DNA of 64,000 bases. Origin: Alkalihalobacillus sp047302405 (GTDB lineage: Bacteria > Bacillota > Bacilli > Bacillales > Bacillaceae_D). Both the position numbers and the translations under genes were made by a program. Below are positions 1 through 8,482 of this stretch, piece by piece (the first letter of the stretch is position 1; every line of letters starts with the position of its first letter). The notes beneath the pieces were generated by a model. It searched no databases and was not told the DNA's origin. It saw only the letters and a program-made list of their open reading frames with translations. The DNA is taken from contig NZ_CP154853.1 in NCBI RefSeq assembly GCF_047302405.1, forward strand, positions 2,666,001 to 2,730,000. The letters run 5' to 3'.

Positions 1-357
1 TTGAAGTCATGACTATTTTTTTATTCCATGAGAAAACTGAACCTAGATTCGATTCCATTATCTAGCGGACAAACAGACACGGAGACTCCCGCAGGAATAA
101 ACCGTCCAATGAGACCCCGCAAGCGTGAACGCTGAGGAGGCTCATGAGGTTCTCGGCAAGGACGCGGAGTGTCTGTTTGGGAGCGACCGCCGGAGGGCAT
201 TGTACATTGTATATTTTTTCTTGATGCGCAGTTTATCCGTTTGGTGTGATAGTACGTTCTCGCTTTTCAAACGTGTCAAGGGCATTTGTTTAAGAGATTC
301 CCTTTCGCTCGGCCAACTAGTTGAACGGATTTTCTCGATGCGAAAGTGGAGTTATTA
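1..357 (+). repeat. Long interspersed structured repeat, copy A (may start left of window)
   Basis: About 350 bp that reappear, inverted and nearly identical, at 19804-20152. The core (about 61-200) carries the family motifs GGAGACTCCCGCAGG, GAGACCCCGCA and GAGGAGGCTC. It is closed by an 11-bp perfect outer stem, CAAACAGACAC with GTGTCTGTTTG. A tail of about 150 bp follows, ending GTTATTAA. A short open frame crosses it but has no ribosome site and is repeat sequence, so no gene is called. The match to copy B begins at base 1, so the true left end may lie outside the window. Confidence 0.85.
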
Positions 358-395
358 ACTATTAAAATCATCATTAGTTTGACTTACATCGTATA

Positions 396-445
396 AAAAG
401 AGACAGCCTGCAAGTCAAATTGACTTATATGACTGTCTTTTTTTA
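396..445 (-). terminator. Terminator after the DUF2798-like gene
   Basis: An interrupted inverted repeat (AGACAG ... CTGTCT enclosing AAGTC ... GACTT) has a T-run on each strand. It lies just past the stop of the leftward gene at 453 and can also stop transcription leaving the repeat on its left. Confidence 0.7.
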
Positions 446-452
446 ATAATGC

Positions 453-1031
453 TCACTTAATGAGTTTTAGTTTCGCTGCTTCTGTTTCCAGATCCTCTGC
501 TTTTTTAACCATTTTTACGAATAAAAAGCGGACAATAGGTCCAACAATGATAAGTTGAAGAGGTAAAGCAAAAATAAAGTTCTGGAAAACAATCACTTTA
601 TAGTGTTGGAAAAACGAAGCATCCCCTAAACCATTATAATAATAAAACGTCCCTAACCCATATAAAGACATAAAAGTAACCATTCCAGTTACCATTATAA
701 TAGACGTGAATAAAACCATTAAAAGTTTATGATTTCTGTCATAAAGTATTGAAGACACGATTTTATGTGTGATAGGTCCGACAATAAAAGATTCAAGTAA
801 AAAGGCAAAAATAAAGCCTATTAATAACTGAATGATTATTCCTTGAAAGGATATAATCCCGATTAAATCATTCAAAAATAAATTATAAACAGTCATTCCT
901 ATGACCATTCCAAAACACATCATTAATCCAAAATAAAGACTTTCTTTCTTAGTAGTTGGCAATTCCATCATCCCTTCTTTTCTGTACTTTGAAAGTATAG
1001 CGAAAAAGATGCCCTTCACATAAGTGAACAT
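453..1031 (-). CDS. DUF2798-like tandem-repeat membrane protein
   Basis: A 192-residue integral membrane protein with four predicted segments (about 34-52, 60-85, 104-126, 147-172). It is arranged as two similar halves: each has a helix pair ending near a Val-Gly-Pro, at about 84 and 164. This matches the two-repeat DUF2798 pattern, whose function is unknown. The start is uncertain. A GGAGG lies 16 bases before the ATG at 1031 but only 5 bases before another ATG (1042), which opens an 8-codon frame. The Met-Met at 971/968, preceded by AAGAAGGG, would give a start more typical of the family. It appears to be a single gene between two terminated units. Confidence 0.65.
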   Translation of the reverse strand: MFTYVKGIFFAILSKYRKEGMMELPTTKKESLYFGLMMCFGMVIGMTVYNLFLNDLIGIISFQGIIIQLLIGFIFAFLLESFIVGPITHKIVSSILYDRNHKLLMVLFTSIIMVTGMVTFMSLYGLGTFYYYNGLGDASFFQHYKVIVFQNFIFALPLQLIIVGPIVRFLFVKMVKKAEDLETEAAKLKLIK

Positions 1032-1144
1032 TTTGTGAACATTAAAACCTCCATGTAAATAAAAAGAAAGAAGCCATTAACTTAATAATAAATAAGTTAA
1101 TAGCTCCCCATTCAGTAAATAGAACTAGAGTATTAAAGGTACTA

Positions 1145-1984
1145 TCATAACCCACTTCCATCTGACTTCCATTGCCACTCTTCAATCAAGACTTCATAAT
1201 TAGTGCTCCACCCATCCCAGAAATCCCCTCTTGAAGATTCATAAATCGAAAAATAAAAACCTTGACTCTCATACAATGTGGCGGATGTAGAATAATTGTT
1301 TTTATCATTGATTTTCACCTTCTTGATCGCTTGTTCAGGTGGGGTCACTTCCTCTATTTGCTCAAATTCAGTTAAAATCAACTGCTCAAACAAAGCTTCT
1401 GCTTGAGTTAGCTCATCTGCCTCATAAAAAGCCACTTCAATTTTCGTTTCTGGATCAATATTAGAATAAATAAAAAGTGACTTATAATACTCTTCAAACT
1501 CTGTTCCCCTTTGCCAAAACTCAGCGGAATAATACGTAGAAAACGGAAACTGCTCATGATCTAAAAGTTGATAAACTCTCTCGTCAGTCATTCCTTCTAC
1601 TTGAACTTCCATGACCATTTCTGCTTCTCGATCTGATGAACCATACAAATCCTCTTCAATAGATTCATTTACTTCTGGTTCCCTTTCTGTCTCTACTTCT
1701 GCCTCCCCTTTATCATCCCCAGCTATCCCTATTGGTTCATCCCCACCACTACTTACGATCAATATAGCTGCAATCACAGAAACGGTTATTACACTTGAAA
1801 CGATTCCGAATGCTGGAAGGAATTGAAGCCATTTCGGTTTTTTTGCCTGCTTTTGACGAGCAACCTCTACTTCTTCTCGTAAGAGCTTAAATGTCTTTTC
1901 TTTAAAATCGCCCTTCGCTTCTATTTGAATTTCTTTTACCATTGTCTCCACCTGATCTCGTTCATTTCCGTTCGAAAAAGACAT
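1145..1984 (-). CDS. Membrane-anchored anti-sigma factor-like protein
   Basis: 279 residues: a charged cytoplasmic N-terminus (1-52), one transmembrane helix (about 53-77), a very acidic linker (about 85-120) and an extracytoplasmic C-terminal domain of about 150 residues. It lies directly downstream of, and one base from, the ECF sigma gene, so a role as its membrane anti-sigma partner is inferred from topology and position. No HxxxCxxC zinc anti-sigma motif is visible in the N-terminus, so it is not a classical ZAS protein. The acidic linker could suit regulated proteolysis, but no site is evident. The signal sensed is unknown. Confidence 0.7.
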   Translation of the reverse strand: MSFSNGNERDQVETMVKEIQIEAKGDFKEKTFKLLREEVEVARQKQAKKPKWLQFLPAFGIVSSVITVSVIAAILIVSSGGDEPIGIAGDDKGEAEVETEREPEVNESIEEDLYGSSDREAEMVMEVQVEGMTDERVYQLLDHEQFPFSTYYSAEFWQRGTEFEEYYKSLFIYSNIDPETKIEVAFYEADELTQAEALFEQLILTEFEQIEEVTPPEQAIKKVKINDKNNYSTSATLYESQGFYFSIYESSRGDFWDGWSTNYEVLIEEWQWKSDGSGL

Positions 1985-1985
1985 T

Positions 1986-2525
1986 TTATAGCCCTCCTTT
2001 CTCTACCGCAGCAGTTAATTGCTTTTTTGCTCGATGCTGGAGGGATTTAACGGATAATAACGTTTTTTTCATAATATGAGCCGTTTCTTGGAGTGTAAAA
2101 TTATCAATAAATCGAAGTTGTATCACTGTACGATAATCATCAGGTAACTGACTTAAGTACGCTAAAACTTCATCCAATCGTTTATTCGTTTTTGCCGTTT
2201 GTACACTCTCTCTTTTGATTGCCTCCATATCACTTCCTGGTACAGGAATCACTTGTTTATGCCGCTTTTGTTTGCGGTGATGGTCGATCACAACGTTACG
2301 TCCGATCGAATATAACCATGTTTTAAAGCTTGAGTCTTGTTTAAAAGTATGCAAATTTCTTGCCATTTTACTAAAAATATCTTGAGTGATCTCTTCAGCA
2401 TCATGATAATTTCCCGTTTGGATAAAAGCGTATTGAAAAATCGGCTGAAAATAACGTTCATACAACATCCTCAAAGCTTGATCGTCCCCAGCTAAAATTT
2501 GTTTAACTAAGGCTTCATCCTCCAT
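1986..2525 (-). CDS. ECF-type RNA polymerase sigma factor
   Basis: 179 residues, usual for ECF sigma factors. Region 2 spans about 10-85, with the core-binding and -10 recognition stretch ending in a basic IDHHRKQKRHK patch. Region 4 spans about 120-172 with a helix-turn-helix (TLQETAHIMKKT). No region 1.1 or 3 is present. The ATG at 2525 has an AAGAAGGTG ribosome site. It is co-transcribed with the membrane protein downstream, the usual sigma/anti-sigma arrangement. Its regulon cannot be read here. A CGTC element occurs upstream at about 2560, but no properly spaced AAC box was found, so autoregulation is not claimed. Confidence 0.9.
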   Translation of the reverse strand: MEDEALVKQILAGDDQALRMLYERYFQPIFQYAFIQTGNYHDAEEITQDIFSKMARNLHTFKQDSSFKTWLYSIGRNVVIDHHRKQKRHKQVIPVPGSDMEAIKRESVQTAKTNKRLDEVLAYLSQLPDDYRTVIQLRFIDNFTLQETAHIMKKTLLSVKSLQHRAKKQLTAAVEKGGL

Positions 2526-2663
2526 CTAGTTCACCTTCTTCTTTGTTAGTCATTATATAAGACGTAACCTTTCTCAAAAGAGATTCGCTTCATTTTACTA
2601 TTTTCAGCCCTAACAAGTTCATTTAAAATAAAACTATCGATAATATAGAGAGGATGATCACTT

Positions 2664-3434
2664 TTGGCTCTGATTCAATGCCAGTTTTTTTCAGAAACAT
2701 TACAATTAAGTACTTCGATGACGGTGATTTTACCCCAACAAACCTATACCCAAATCGGAATGAAAAATAATCTACATAGCCAAAAACATAAAACCCTTTA
2801 CTTATTACATGGTTTTAGTGATGACCACAGCATTTGGACAAGAAGAACATCGATTGAACGTTATGTCGCATCAACGGGAATTGCGGTTGTTATGCCCGCA
2901 GTCGACCATAGCTTTTATAGTAATATGGAATACGGCAAAAAATATTGGACATTCATTAGTGAAGAGCTCCCTCAAATTGCTCGTTCTTTTTTCCCTTTGT
3001 CTAGTCATCGCGAGGATAATTTTGTAGCAGGTTTATCCATGGGGGGATACGGAGCGTTCAAGTTAGCTCTTAACCATCCCGAAAAATTTTGTGCCGCCGC
3101 TAGTTTGTCCGGCTCTGTCGACATTCAAACAAGAGTGATCCGAAACGACGATCAGAAGTTCAAGCTAATCTTCGGTGATAAAGACCCAACTGGCACTAAT
3201 GCCGATCTTTTTGCTTTAATTGCCCAACAAGCTCATAACAAAAATCGGCCCCTTCTCTATTTAGGCTGTGGTACCGAGGACTTTTTATACGAAGATAATG
3301 TCCGTTTCAAACAACATTGTGAACAAAAAGAATATCCCCTTCATGTCCACTTCGGACCTGGTTCACACGAATGGGGCTATTGGGATATGATGATTCAAGA
3401 TGTATTGAAATGGTTGCCAATTGAAAAATGGTAG
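2664..3434 (+). CDS. Alpha/beta-hydrolase, putative esterase family (EstA/FrmB-like)
   Basis: 256 residues with the alpha/beta-hydrolase fold of the esterase-D / tributyrin esterase family. The nucleophile elbow is GLSMGGYG (Ser125), the oxyanion region LLHGFSDDH (about 47-55), a likely acid lies in GCGTEDF, and the likely catalytic His is in GPGSHEWGYWD near the C-terminus. There is no signal peptide, so it is cytoplasmic. The start is TTG, preceded by GAGAGGATG. Family members hydrolyse short-chain acyl esters or S-formylglutathione; the substrate cannot be assigned. It is monocistronic, with its promoter facing that of the sigma operon. Confidence 0.8.
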   Translation: MALIQCQFFSETLQLSTSMTVILPQQTYTQIGMKNNLHSQKHKTLYLLHGFSDDHSIWTRRTSIERYVASTGIAVVMPAVDHSFYSNMEYGKKYWTFISEELPQIARSFFPLSSHREDNFVAGLSMGGYGAFKLALNHPEKFCAAASLSGSVDIQTRVIRNDDQKFKLIFGDKDPTGTNADLFALIAQQAHNKNRPLLYLGCGTEDFLYEDNVRFKQHCEQKEYPLHVHFGPGSHEWGYWDMMIQDVLKWLPIEKW

Positions 3435-3480
3435 AGAATAAGAATCTTGTCTCCAAATTGCAATGGTGACTCCCTTATAA

Positions 3481-3527
3481 AAAACTGTCCCATAAAGTCA
3501 ATTGAATGATCTTTACGGGACAGTTTT
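3481..3527. terminator. Bidirectional terminator
   Basis: Long inverted repeat (AAAACTGTCCCATAAAG ... CTTTACGGGACAGTTTT) with A/T tracts on both sides, between the convergent esterase and AadK genes. Confidence 0.85.
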
Positions 3528-3531
3528 CTCT

Positions 3532-4386
3532 CTATTTTTCTAACTCATATACGTAATTTAAATAAGCAAAGACACTTTCATCTTCCTTTTTAGCGTATGT
3601 ATATTGTAACGATTCCCCAACAAATAATGCGGTCTCACGAAACAACTCACAAGTAACAAATAAAGCACGCCAAACCTCTTCATAGTTACCTGTTGCAAAA
3701 GTCTTCATTATTTTTTGCCATGTATCGTCATCTACATATCTCTCTAGATACTTATACGACTTCCCAACACTTAACGAAAAGTCGGTTTCAACACCAACCT
3801 TCCAGCTAAGCATCTTTAAAAGCATTGACCTGACAATTTGGTTCAGATGTTCCTGAGCATATAAAATTTCCTTTCGATATAGTCCTTTGGCCACATAAGT
3901 CGTCACCCACCAAAATTCATTACAACAATCTTGGTAAAATGCGTCTGAAGGTTTTTTGACCCAATACTCCTCGTCCGTTGGTGGTGCTAACTTCCGACTA
4001 GGCTCATCTTTATCTAATAATACCTCTATTAATCCATCTTCTTTTAAATAGACTTCCTTTTCTTCCATTGGTATTAACATTAAATCAATACGGTTATGGT
4101 CAGTGAATAACATCAAATAGGAGAAGCGCGCTCCTAGCTGTGGCGGAAACATCGCCATATCCTCTGGTGTTTGCATAATGATTCGCTCGCCAAAGACATC
4201 AACCCATTGCTCCTCTTCTAAAAAGGAATCGATTTCACTAACAAGGTAAACGATATCATAATCTTGAAAAATATCTTTTGGCGCATGCGAGTTTGTCCGC
4301 GAACCATTTAATCCGACCATACGCACACGCTGATCCTCTTTCGCAACCTTCAAAATTAAATCCAACATTTCCTCTTCTGTTCTCAA
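3532..4386 (-). CDS. aadK: Aminoglycoside 6-adenylyltransferase (AadK/ANT(6) family)
   Basis: 284 residues from a TTG start at 4386, the length of B. subtilis AadK. This start is preferred to the longer open frame because it begins LRTEEEML, has GGAAGGAG 10 bases upstream, and lies one base past the stop of the preceding GNAT gene. The nucleotidyltransferase site is visible: GLNGSRTN at about 26-33 and a DYDIVYLV acidic pair. The family transfers AMP from ATP to the 6-hydroxyl of streptomycin. In Bacillus these are often intrinsic chromosomal genes, and nothing around this one suggests mobility. Whether it gives measurable resistance is not shown. Confidence 0.85.
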   Translation of the reverse strand: MRTEEEMLDLILKVAKEDQRVRMVGLNGSRTNSHAPKDIFQDYDIVYLVSEIDSFLEEEQWVDVFGERIIMQTPEDMAMFPPQLGARFSYLMLFTDHNRIDLMLIPMEEKEVYLKEDGLIEVLLDKDEPSRKLAPPTDEEYWVKKPSDAFYQDCCNEFWWVTTYVAKGLYRKEILYAQEHLNQIVRSMLLKMLSWKVGVETDFSLSVGKSYKYLERYVDDDTWQKIMKTFATGNYEEVWRALFVTCELFRETALFVGESLQYTYAKKEDESVFAYLNYVYELEK

Positions 4387-4387
4387 G

Positions 4388-4900
4388 TTATGATTTCTCC
4401 TTCCACCGATAGTAGACGAAATGAACGATCTCCCCTTTAAATAAAAAAGACTCTTTTCCATCTGCTTCTCTATTGAAATTATTTTTTTCTAAAATTTTTT
4501 GGGAGGCCACGTTGTTGGAAGTCGTTTTTGCCGTTAATTGTTTAAGATTAAAACTTGGTGCTTTAGCTATGAGTAGTTTAAGTGCGAAACTAGCAAGCCC
4601 TCTTCCAACAAATCGTTCGCCAATCCGATAACCGACTTCACCACTTTTTGTTTGCTCACCAATATCCGTTACATTCATTCGTCCAATAATTTGCCCATAT
4701 TCATCTTTAATCAAGAAAAAATAGGATTGTTGCTGTTCCTGCTCCGCTAATAAAGCGGCATGGCGTTTTTGAAAAATAGCATAATCGTAATAATCATGAC
4801 CCCGTTCCGGAACCATTTGTTCAAAATAAACTCGGTTTTCTTTTTCAAACTCAAATAGTTTCTTTTCGTCCTCTTGCGTTAATAATTGTAATTGATACAT
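4388..4900 (-). CDS. GNAT N-acetyltransferase (RimJ/RimL-like)
   Basis: 170 residues with the GNAT fold. The acetyl-CoA-binding motif A is VGYRIGERFVGRGLAS (R-x-x-G-x-G/A), followed by the motif B region ending LEKNNF. It belongs to the Acetyltransf_3 branch, which includes ribosomal-protein N-acetyltransferases and small-molecule acetylators. It is first in a two-gene operon with aadK: its stop lies one base from the aadK start and its last codons supply the aadK ribosome site. The pairing suggests translational coupling. The substrate is not known. Confidence 0.85.
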   Translation of the reverse strand: MYQLQLLTQEDEKKLFEFEKENRVYFEQMVPERGHDYYDYAIFQKRHAALLAEQEQQQSYFFLIKDEYGQIIGRMNVTDIGEQTKSGEVGYRIGERFVGRGLASFALKLLIAKAPSFNLKQLTAKTTSNNVASQKILEKNNFNREADGKESFLFKGEIVHFVYYRWKEKS

Positions 4901-5229
4901 CTTCTAAAACCACCTTTTAAGTCCAATAACGAACTACACCCATAAATGCCTTTCCTAGCAATCTAATTGGTAGGATAATAAGCTCTGGCACGTAAAAAAG
5001 CAAATCCAAAAACCAATGATCATGTTTTCGTTTTCTGCTAGCCATCGTCACACACCCACTTTCGCATCATTAGAATTCTTTTCCTTATTTTACTATAAAA
5101 AAAGAATCATTTATACTAAATATTTACAGTTCACTCTCAGACGATTGTACGGATCCGTGAACTTGTGGCAAGAAATATCGGGTTGCCCACACCACTTTTT
5201 GTTAAGTTATTGATAAGGAGGTCATATAG
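4901..5229. other. Divergent intergenic region, nothing distinct
   Basis: About 330 AT-rich bases between the leftward GNAT gene and the rightward AraC gene. A 65-codon open frame here has no ribosome site and an unremarkable composition, so it is not called. Both promoters must lie here but none is clear enough to mark. Confidence 0.5.
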
Positions 5230-6105
5230 ATGGATTTTTTACAGCAAATGAATCGCTCATTACAATATATTGAAGACCATATCACAGAGGAAATTGATGT
5301 GAACAAGGTCGCTAAGTTAGCTTATTGTTCGGAATATCATTTTAGAAGGATGTTCTCGTCTTTAGCTGGCGTTTCTTTATCTGAATACATTCGGAGAAGA
5401 CGATTAACCTTAGCTGCATTTGACCTATTAAACGCTGATTTCAAAGTAATCGATGTGGCGATGACCTATCAATATCAATCACCCGATTCATTTACAAAGG
5501 CATTCCAAAAACTACATGGGATTTTGCCTTCCCAAGTAAAAGAAAATGGCCATTTATTAAAAGCTTATCCACAAATGACCTTCCAATTAACGATTAAAGG
5601 AGGAAGTGAAATGCAATATCGAATCGAAGAAAAAGAAGCGTTTCAAATTGTTGGTTTAAAGAAAAGAGTCCCTCTTATTTATGAAGGAGTCAATCCAGAA
5701 ATTGAGAAAATGTGGTTAAGCTTAACGATGGAACAAATAGAGGAATGGAAAAGCCTTTCAAACATCGAACCTTCAGGACTCATTAGTGCTTCAACGAATT
5801 TTAGCGAAAGAACTTCAGAATACAGTGAGTTAGATCATTATATTGGCGCAGCGACAACAAATGAAGTGACAATCACTGCCGATAAACTCGAAGTTCCCGC
5901 CCAGACATGGGTCATCTTTACGGCAGTCGGTAAATTTCCAGAGGCACTGCAAAATGTCTGGGCCAGAATTTATTCCGAATGGTTTCCATCATCCCAATAC
6001 GAACAAACAGGTGGACCCGAAATATTATGGAACGAAGACAAAGACATGAGTAAACCAAACTATAAAAGTGAAATTTGGATTCCAGTAATAAAGAGAGAGA
6101 TTTAA
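5230..6105 (+). CDS. AraC-family regulator with GyrI-like effector domain
   Basis: 291 residues. The N-terminal AraC/XylS DNA-binding domain (about 8-106) has two helix-turn-helix motifs: IDVNKVAKLAYCSEYHFRRM and the second near VIDVAMTYQYQSPDSFTKAF. After a linker, residues 127-291 form an AraC effector-binding (GyrI-like/SOUL-type) domain, the arrangement of the YdeE/Rob-like group that responds to small molecules or drugs. The ATG at 5230 has AAGGAGGT 9 bases upstream. No neighbouring gene is an obvious target. It is monocistronic with a strong terminator. Confidence 0.88.
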   Translation: MDFLQQMNRSLQYIEDHITEEIDVNKVAKLAYCSEYHFRRMFSSLAGVSLSEYIRRRRLTLAAFDLLNADFKVIDVAMTYQYQSPDSFTKAFQKLHGILPSQVKENGHLLKAYPQMTFQLTIKGGSEMQYRIEEKEAFQIVGLKKRVPLIYEGVNPEIEKMWLSLTMEQIEEWKSLSNIEPSGLISASTNFSERTSEYSELDHYIGAATTNEVTITADKLEVPAQTWVIFTAVGKFPEALQNVWARIYSEWFPSSQYEQTGGPEILWNEDKDMSKPNYKSEIWIPVIKREI

Positions 6106-6107
6106 TT

Positions 6108-6154
6108 AACAAATAGTAAATGAGAAATCTTTCGTTTCTCATTTACTATTTGTT
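6108..6154 (+). terminator. Rho-independent terminator of the AraC gene
   Basis: A 20-bp nearly perfect stem (AACAAATAGTAAATGAGAAA and its complement) with a 7-base loop, immediately after the stop codon. Confidence 0.85.
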
Positions 6155-6198
6155 TGAGTCATTTTTGTCTAACTAGATTTTGTTCTAAACTTGGTTTA

Positions 6199-6559
6199 TT
6201 GGACAATCTCTCTAACTCCTCTTCGCCTTTTGACCTAGAAACTCACTTTATTGGACAATCTCTCTAACTCCTCCTCCCTTTTGTCCTAGAAGCTCACTTT
6301 GTTGGACAATCTCTCTAACTCCTCCTCGCCTTTTGTCCTAGAAACTTACTTTATTGGACAATCTCTCTAACTCCTCCTCGCCTTTGTCCTAGAAACTCAC
6401 TTTATTGGACAATCTCTCTAACTCCTCCTCGCCTTTTGTCCTAGAAACTTACTTTATTGGACAATCTCTCTAACTCCTCCTCGCCTATGTCCTAGAAACT
6501 CACTTTATTGGACAATCTCTCTAACTCCCCCTCATTTTTGCCCTAAAAATCCATTTTAC
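6199..6559. repeat. Seven-copy 51/52-bp tandem array, non-coding
   Basis: Seven units starting at 6199, 6251, 6302, 6354, 6405, 6457 and 6508, each beginning TTGGACAATCTCTCTAACTC. Spacings alternate 52, 51, 52, 51, 52, 51. Units 3 and 5 share AAACTTAC, and units 4 and 6 share AAACTCAC plus a shorter internal T-run, so the array grew partly by copying a 103-bp pair. Across each unit junction TTGTCC and GGACAA face each other 17 bases apart. There are no unique spacers (not CRISPR) and no open frame. It lies between the terminators of two convergent genes. Confidence 0.95.
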
Positions 6560-6601
6560 CAACTGCTCCACCAATCTCTTCCCGTAATTTCCTCACCCAA
6601 T

Positions 6602-6632
6602 AAAAAAAGCACCTATATTTTTTAGGTGCTCA
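6602..6632 (-). terminator. Terminator of the DUF3784-like gene
   Basis: AGCACCTA ... TAGGTGCT stem followed on the minus strand by a run of seven T, 46 bases beyond the stop codon. Confidence 0.85.
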
Positions 6633-6677
6633 ATCTAAGTAATTTAAATTTTAATGGATAAGTGACATTCACCTTTA

Positions 6678-7388
6678 TCAATTAGCTAATCCATTTTCCA
6701 TTTCTGTAAACCATTCATTGGTGATGCTTGGTTCTTTTCCGTTAATAAATAGAAAATCGTCTCCTTTTTCGATATATATAAAAGGTCCTTTCAAGCTTTG
6801 TAAAAATAAACGTCCTCCGCCTAATTCCTCTAAACGAAAATGCCCAACACGACGTTCCATAACCGAAATCCCGTTTGTACGCATATTGATCGTTGGCAGT
6901 GAATCGACTTTTTCAATCGTCGTTATTTCATCAAATTCCCAAGTCACTCCGTACATACCACTAATTTTTACCGCATCCTCTGTTACCGTTAAATGAGTCG
7001 GGATAAAAGCGGTTGCGGAAATTCCAACAATCAAGATAATTGAGCCAATCAAAATATAAAAATTACGCTTTCTTACTTTTTTTGATTCCATTTTATTAAC
7101 CACTAGTAAATGACCGAACATATACATGAACATGACGACTAATGAAAGCTCTAGTACATAAGGAACCTTAACTAAATACAAAAGAGCAGCAACAAGTAAA
7201 ATCAGCCCTGAATTAAACATAATCCAGCCTGTTGCTTGAGGGTATCCACGCTCAATCAACATCTTTTGTTCTTCTTCAGGCTTAGCCCAAAACCCCGATA
7301 TTAATCCGTAGTATTGCTTTTTTAAAATGAAATAGGCGAAAAGAAAAAACATGACTGCTAATAATAAAATGATAATAAATAATGCCAA
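6678..7388 (-). CDS. DUF3784-like membrane protein with C-terminal PH-like domain
   Basis: 236 residues with four predicted transmembrane helices: 1-21, about 53-72, 77-96 and 108-129. A soluble domain of about 100 residues (130-236) starting TAFIPTHLTVTEDAVKIS resembles the bacterial PH-like domains that follow DUF3784/DUF1648 segments. The cytoplasmic loop between helices 1 and 2 carries FWAKPEEEQ, typical of DUF3784. The start is TTG, preceded by GGGAGG with good spacing. The function of these proteins is unknown. Monocistronic. Confidence 0.6.
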   Translation of the reverse strand: MALFIIILLLAVMFFLFAYFILKKQYYGLISGFWAKPEEEQKMLIERGYPQATGWIMFNSGLILLVAALLYLVKVPYVLELSLVVMFMYMFGHLLVVNKMESKKVRKRNFYILIGSIILIVGISATAFIPTHLTVTEDAVKISGMYGVTWEFDEITTIEKVDSLPTINMRTNGISVMERRVGHFRLEELGGGRLFLQSLKGPFIYIEKGDDFLFINGKEPSITNEWFTEMENGLAN

Positions 7389-7461
7389 CTTTTTTTCCTC
7401 CCAAATTCTTGTTGTCTATCCTTTTAATATATACGAAAAAACCACTATTTGGTTTCAAAAA

Positions 7462-8472
7462 CTATGCTCGGAAAATCTGTTCTATTTTCCCCTGGCCCGC
7501 ACTTACCTCCACTTTGGCATAAGCCCCATTAACCAAAGTCACTTGTGGTGGTACATGCCCACAATCAATATCGAAGACAACAGGGATTCCGAGTTCCTCT
7601 TCCAACTCTTGATATAGATCAAAAGTTGTATACGCTTCAACTGCCGTTTGCACTTCACTACGTCCAAACATAAGTAAGCGACAATTAACAAACCACCCTG
7701 CTAACTTCATTTACACGAGAGAACGTCTCAAGTCGGTTGTGCTCATTTCACAGTTTTCAAAATACCAAATGATTTTCTCATTCTTTGTTAAATAGGTGTG
7801 ATGGAAAGCTTCGACATCGCCATAAGGTGTCCCGACTAAATGATGGATGACGTCAATACAGCCACCAAGAATGCGACCTTCTGCTTTAACGGCTTGATTC
7901 TTGCTCGTTTTCCACTCTGTTTTTTCCGTTAGCTGTAAATCATCATTTGAGTGATCCCACTCTTTTTGATACAGCTTAGATGAATATTGGGTTACCACTT
8001 CCCCTTCTTTTGTTTGTAAGACATCTTCCCACATTGCTGTCGTTTCATCCCATTCATCACTACGTAAATCGACTAAATTCGGTCCGTGGGCAGTGGCAAT
8101 CCCTGTTTTTAATGTCATGGCGAGTAGGAGCATACTCGTATCTGAATAACCTAATACCCATTTTACTGATAGTTTCTCAAAATCGATAAATTCTAATATC
8201 TCAATTAAGAGTTCCCCACCCCAAGGCGGAATAATCGCATTGATTTTTTTATTTTCGAGCATTTCTTGAAATTCCTTCGCTCTTTCCTTTGCAGGGGCAG
8301 ACTTCGCTTTATATTGTGTCCAAACAGTTTCACCAAATTGCAGAGAATAGCCTTTAGTAGCAAGTCTTTGCTCCGCTTTATTTAACAATCTGTGTAATTC
8401 TTTATCTACACCTGAAGACGGTGCCGTTACTCCGATTGTGGCATCGTTATTTAATATTGGATATTTTATCAT
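7462..8472 (-). pseudogene. S66 (LD-carboxypeptidase / MccF-like) gene with in-frame stop
   Basis: Two adjoining open frames in the same reading frame together give about 336 residues, the normal S66 length. The first ends at a TAA (7711-7713) directly followed by an ATG (7710) that continues the family sequence. The catalytic Ser lies in GYSDTSM and the Glu in YFENCEM before the stop; the His in DIDCGHVPP lies after it, so neither part has the whole triad. Homologues usually carry Gln or a similar residue there, so CAA to TAA is the likely change (inference). The start is ATG 8472 with AGGAGG. S66 enzymes trim muropeptides or give microcin C immunity. Readthrough or restart at the ATG is possible but no ribosome site precedes it. 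Confidence 0.75.
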
Positions 8473-8482
8473 CAAACCCCTC

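Noticed and set aside
125..358. Open frame in repeat copy A
   Set aside because: Lies wholly in an interspersed repeat, has no ribosome site, and its frame is not kept in the other copies.
2540..2580. Autoregulated ECF promoter before the sigma gene
   Set aside because: A CGTC is present but no AAC-type -35 at 15-17 bases.
3532..4386. Acquired antibiotic-resistance island (AadK, GNAT, APH-like genes)
   Set aside because: Genes are spread out, have host-like composition and no integrase or IS nearby; AadK-type genes are commonly intrinsic in Bacillus.
5016..5213. 65-codon frame before the AraC gene
   Set aside because: No ribosome site, no domain character; most likely leader sequence.
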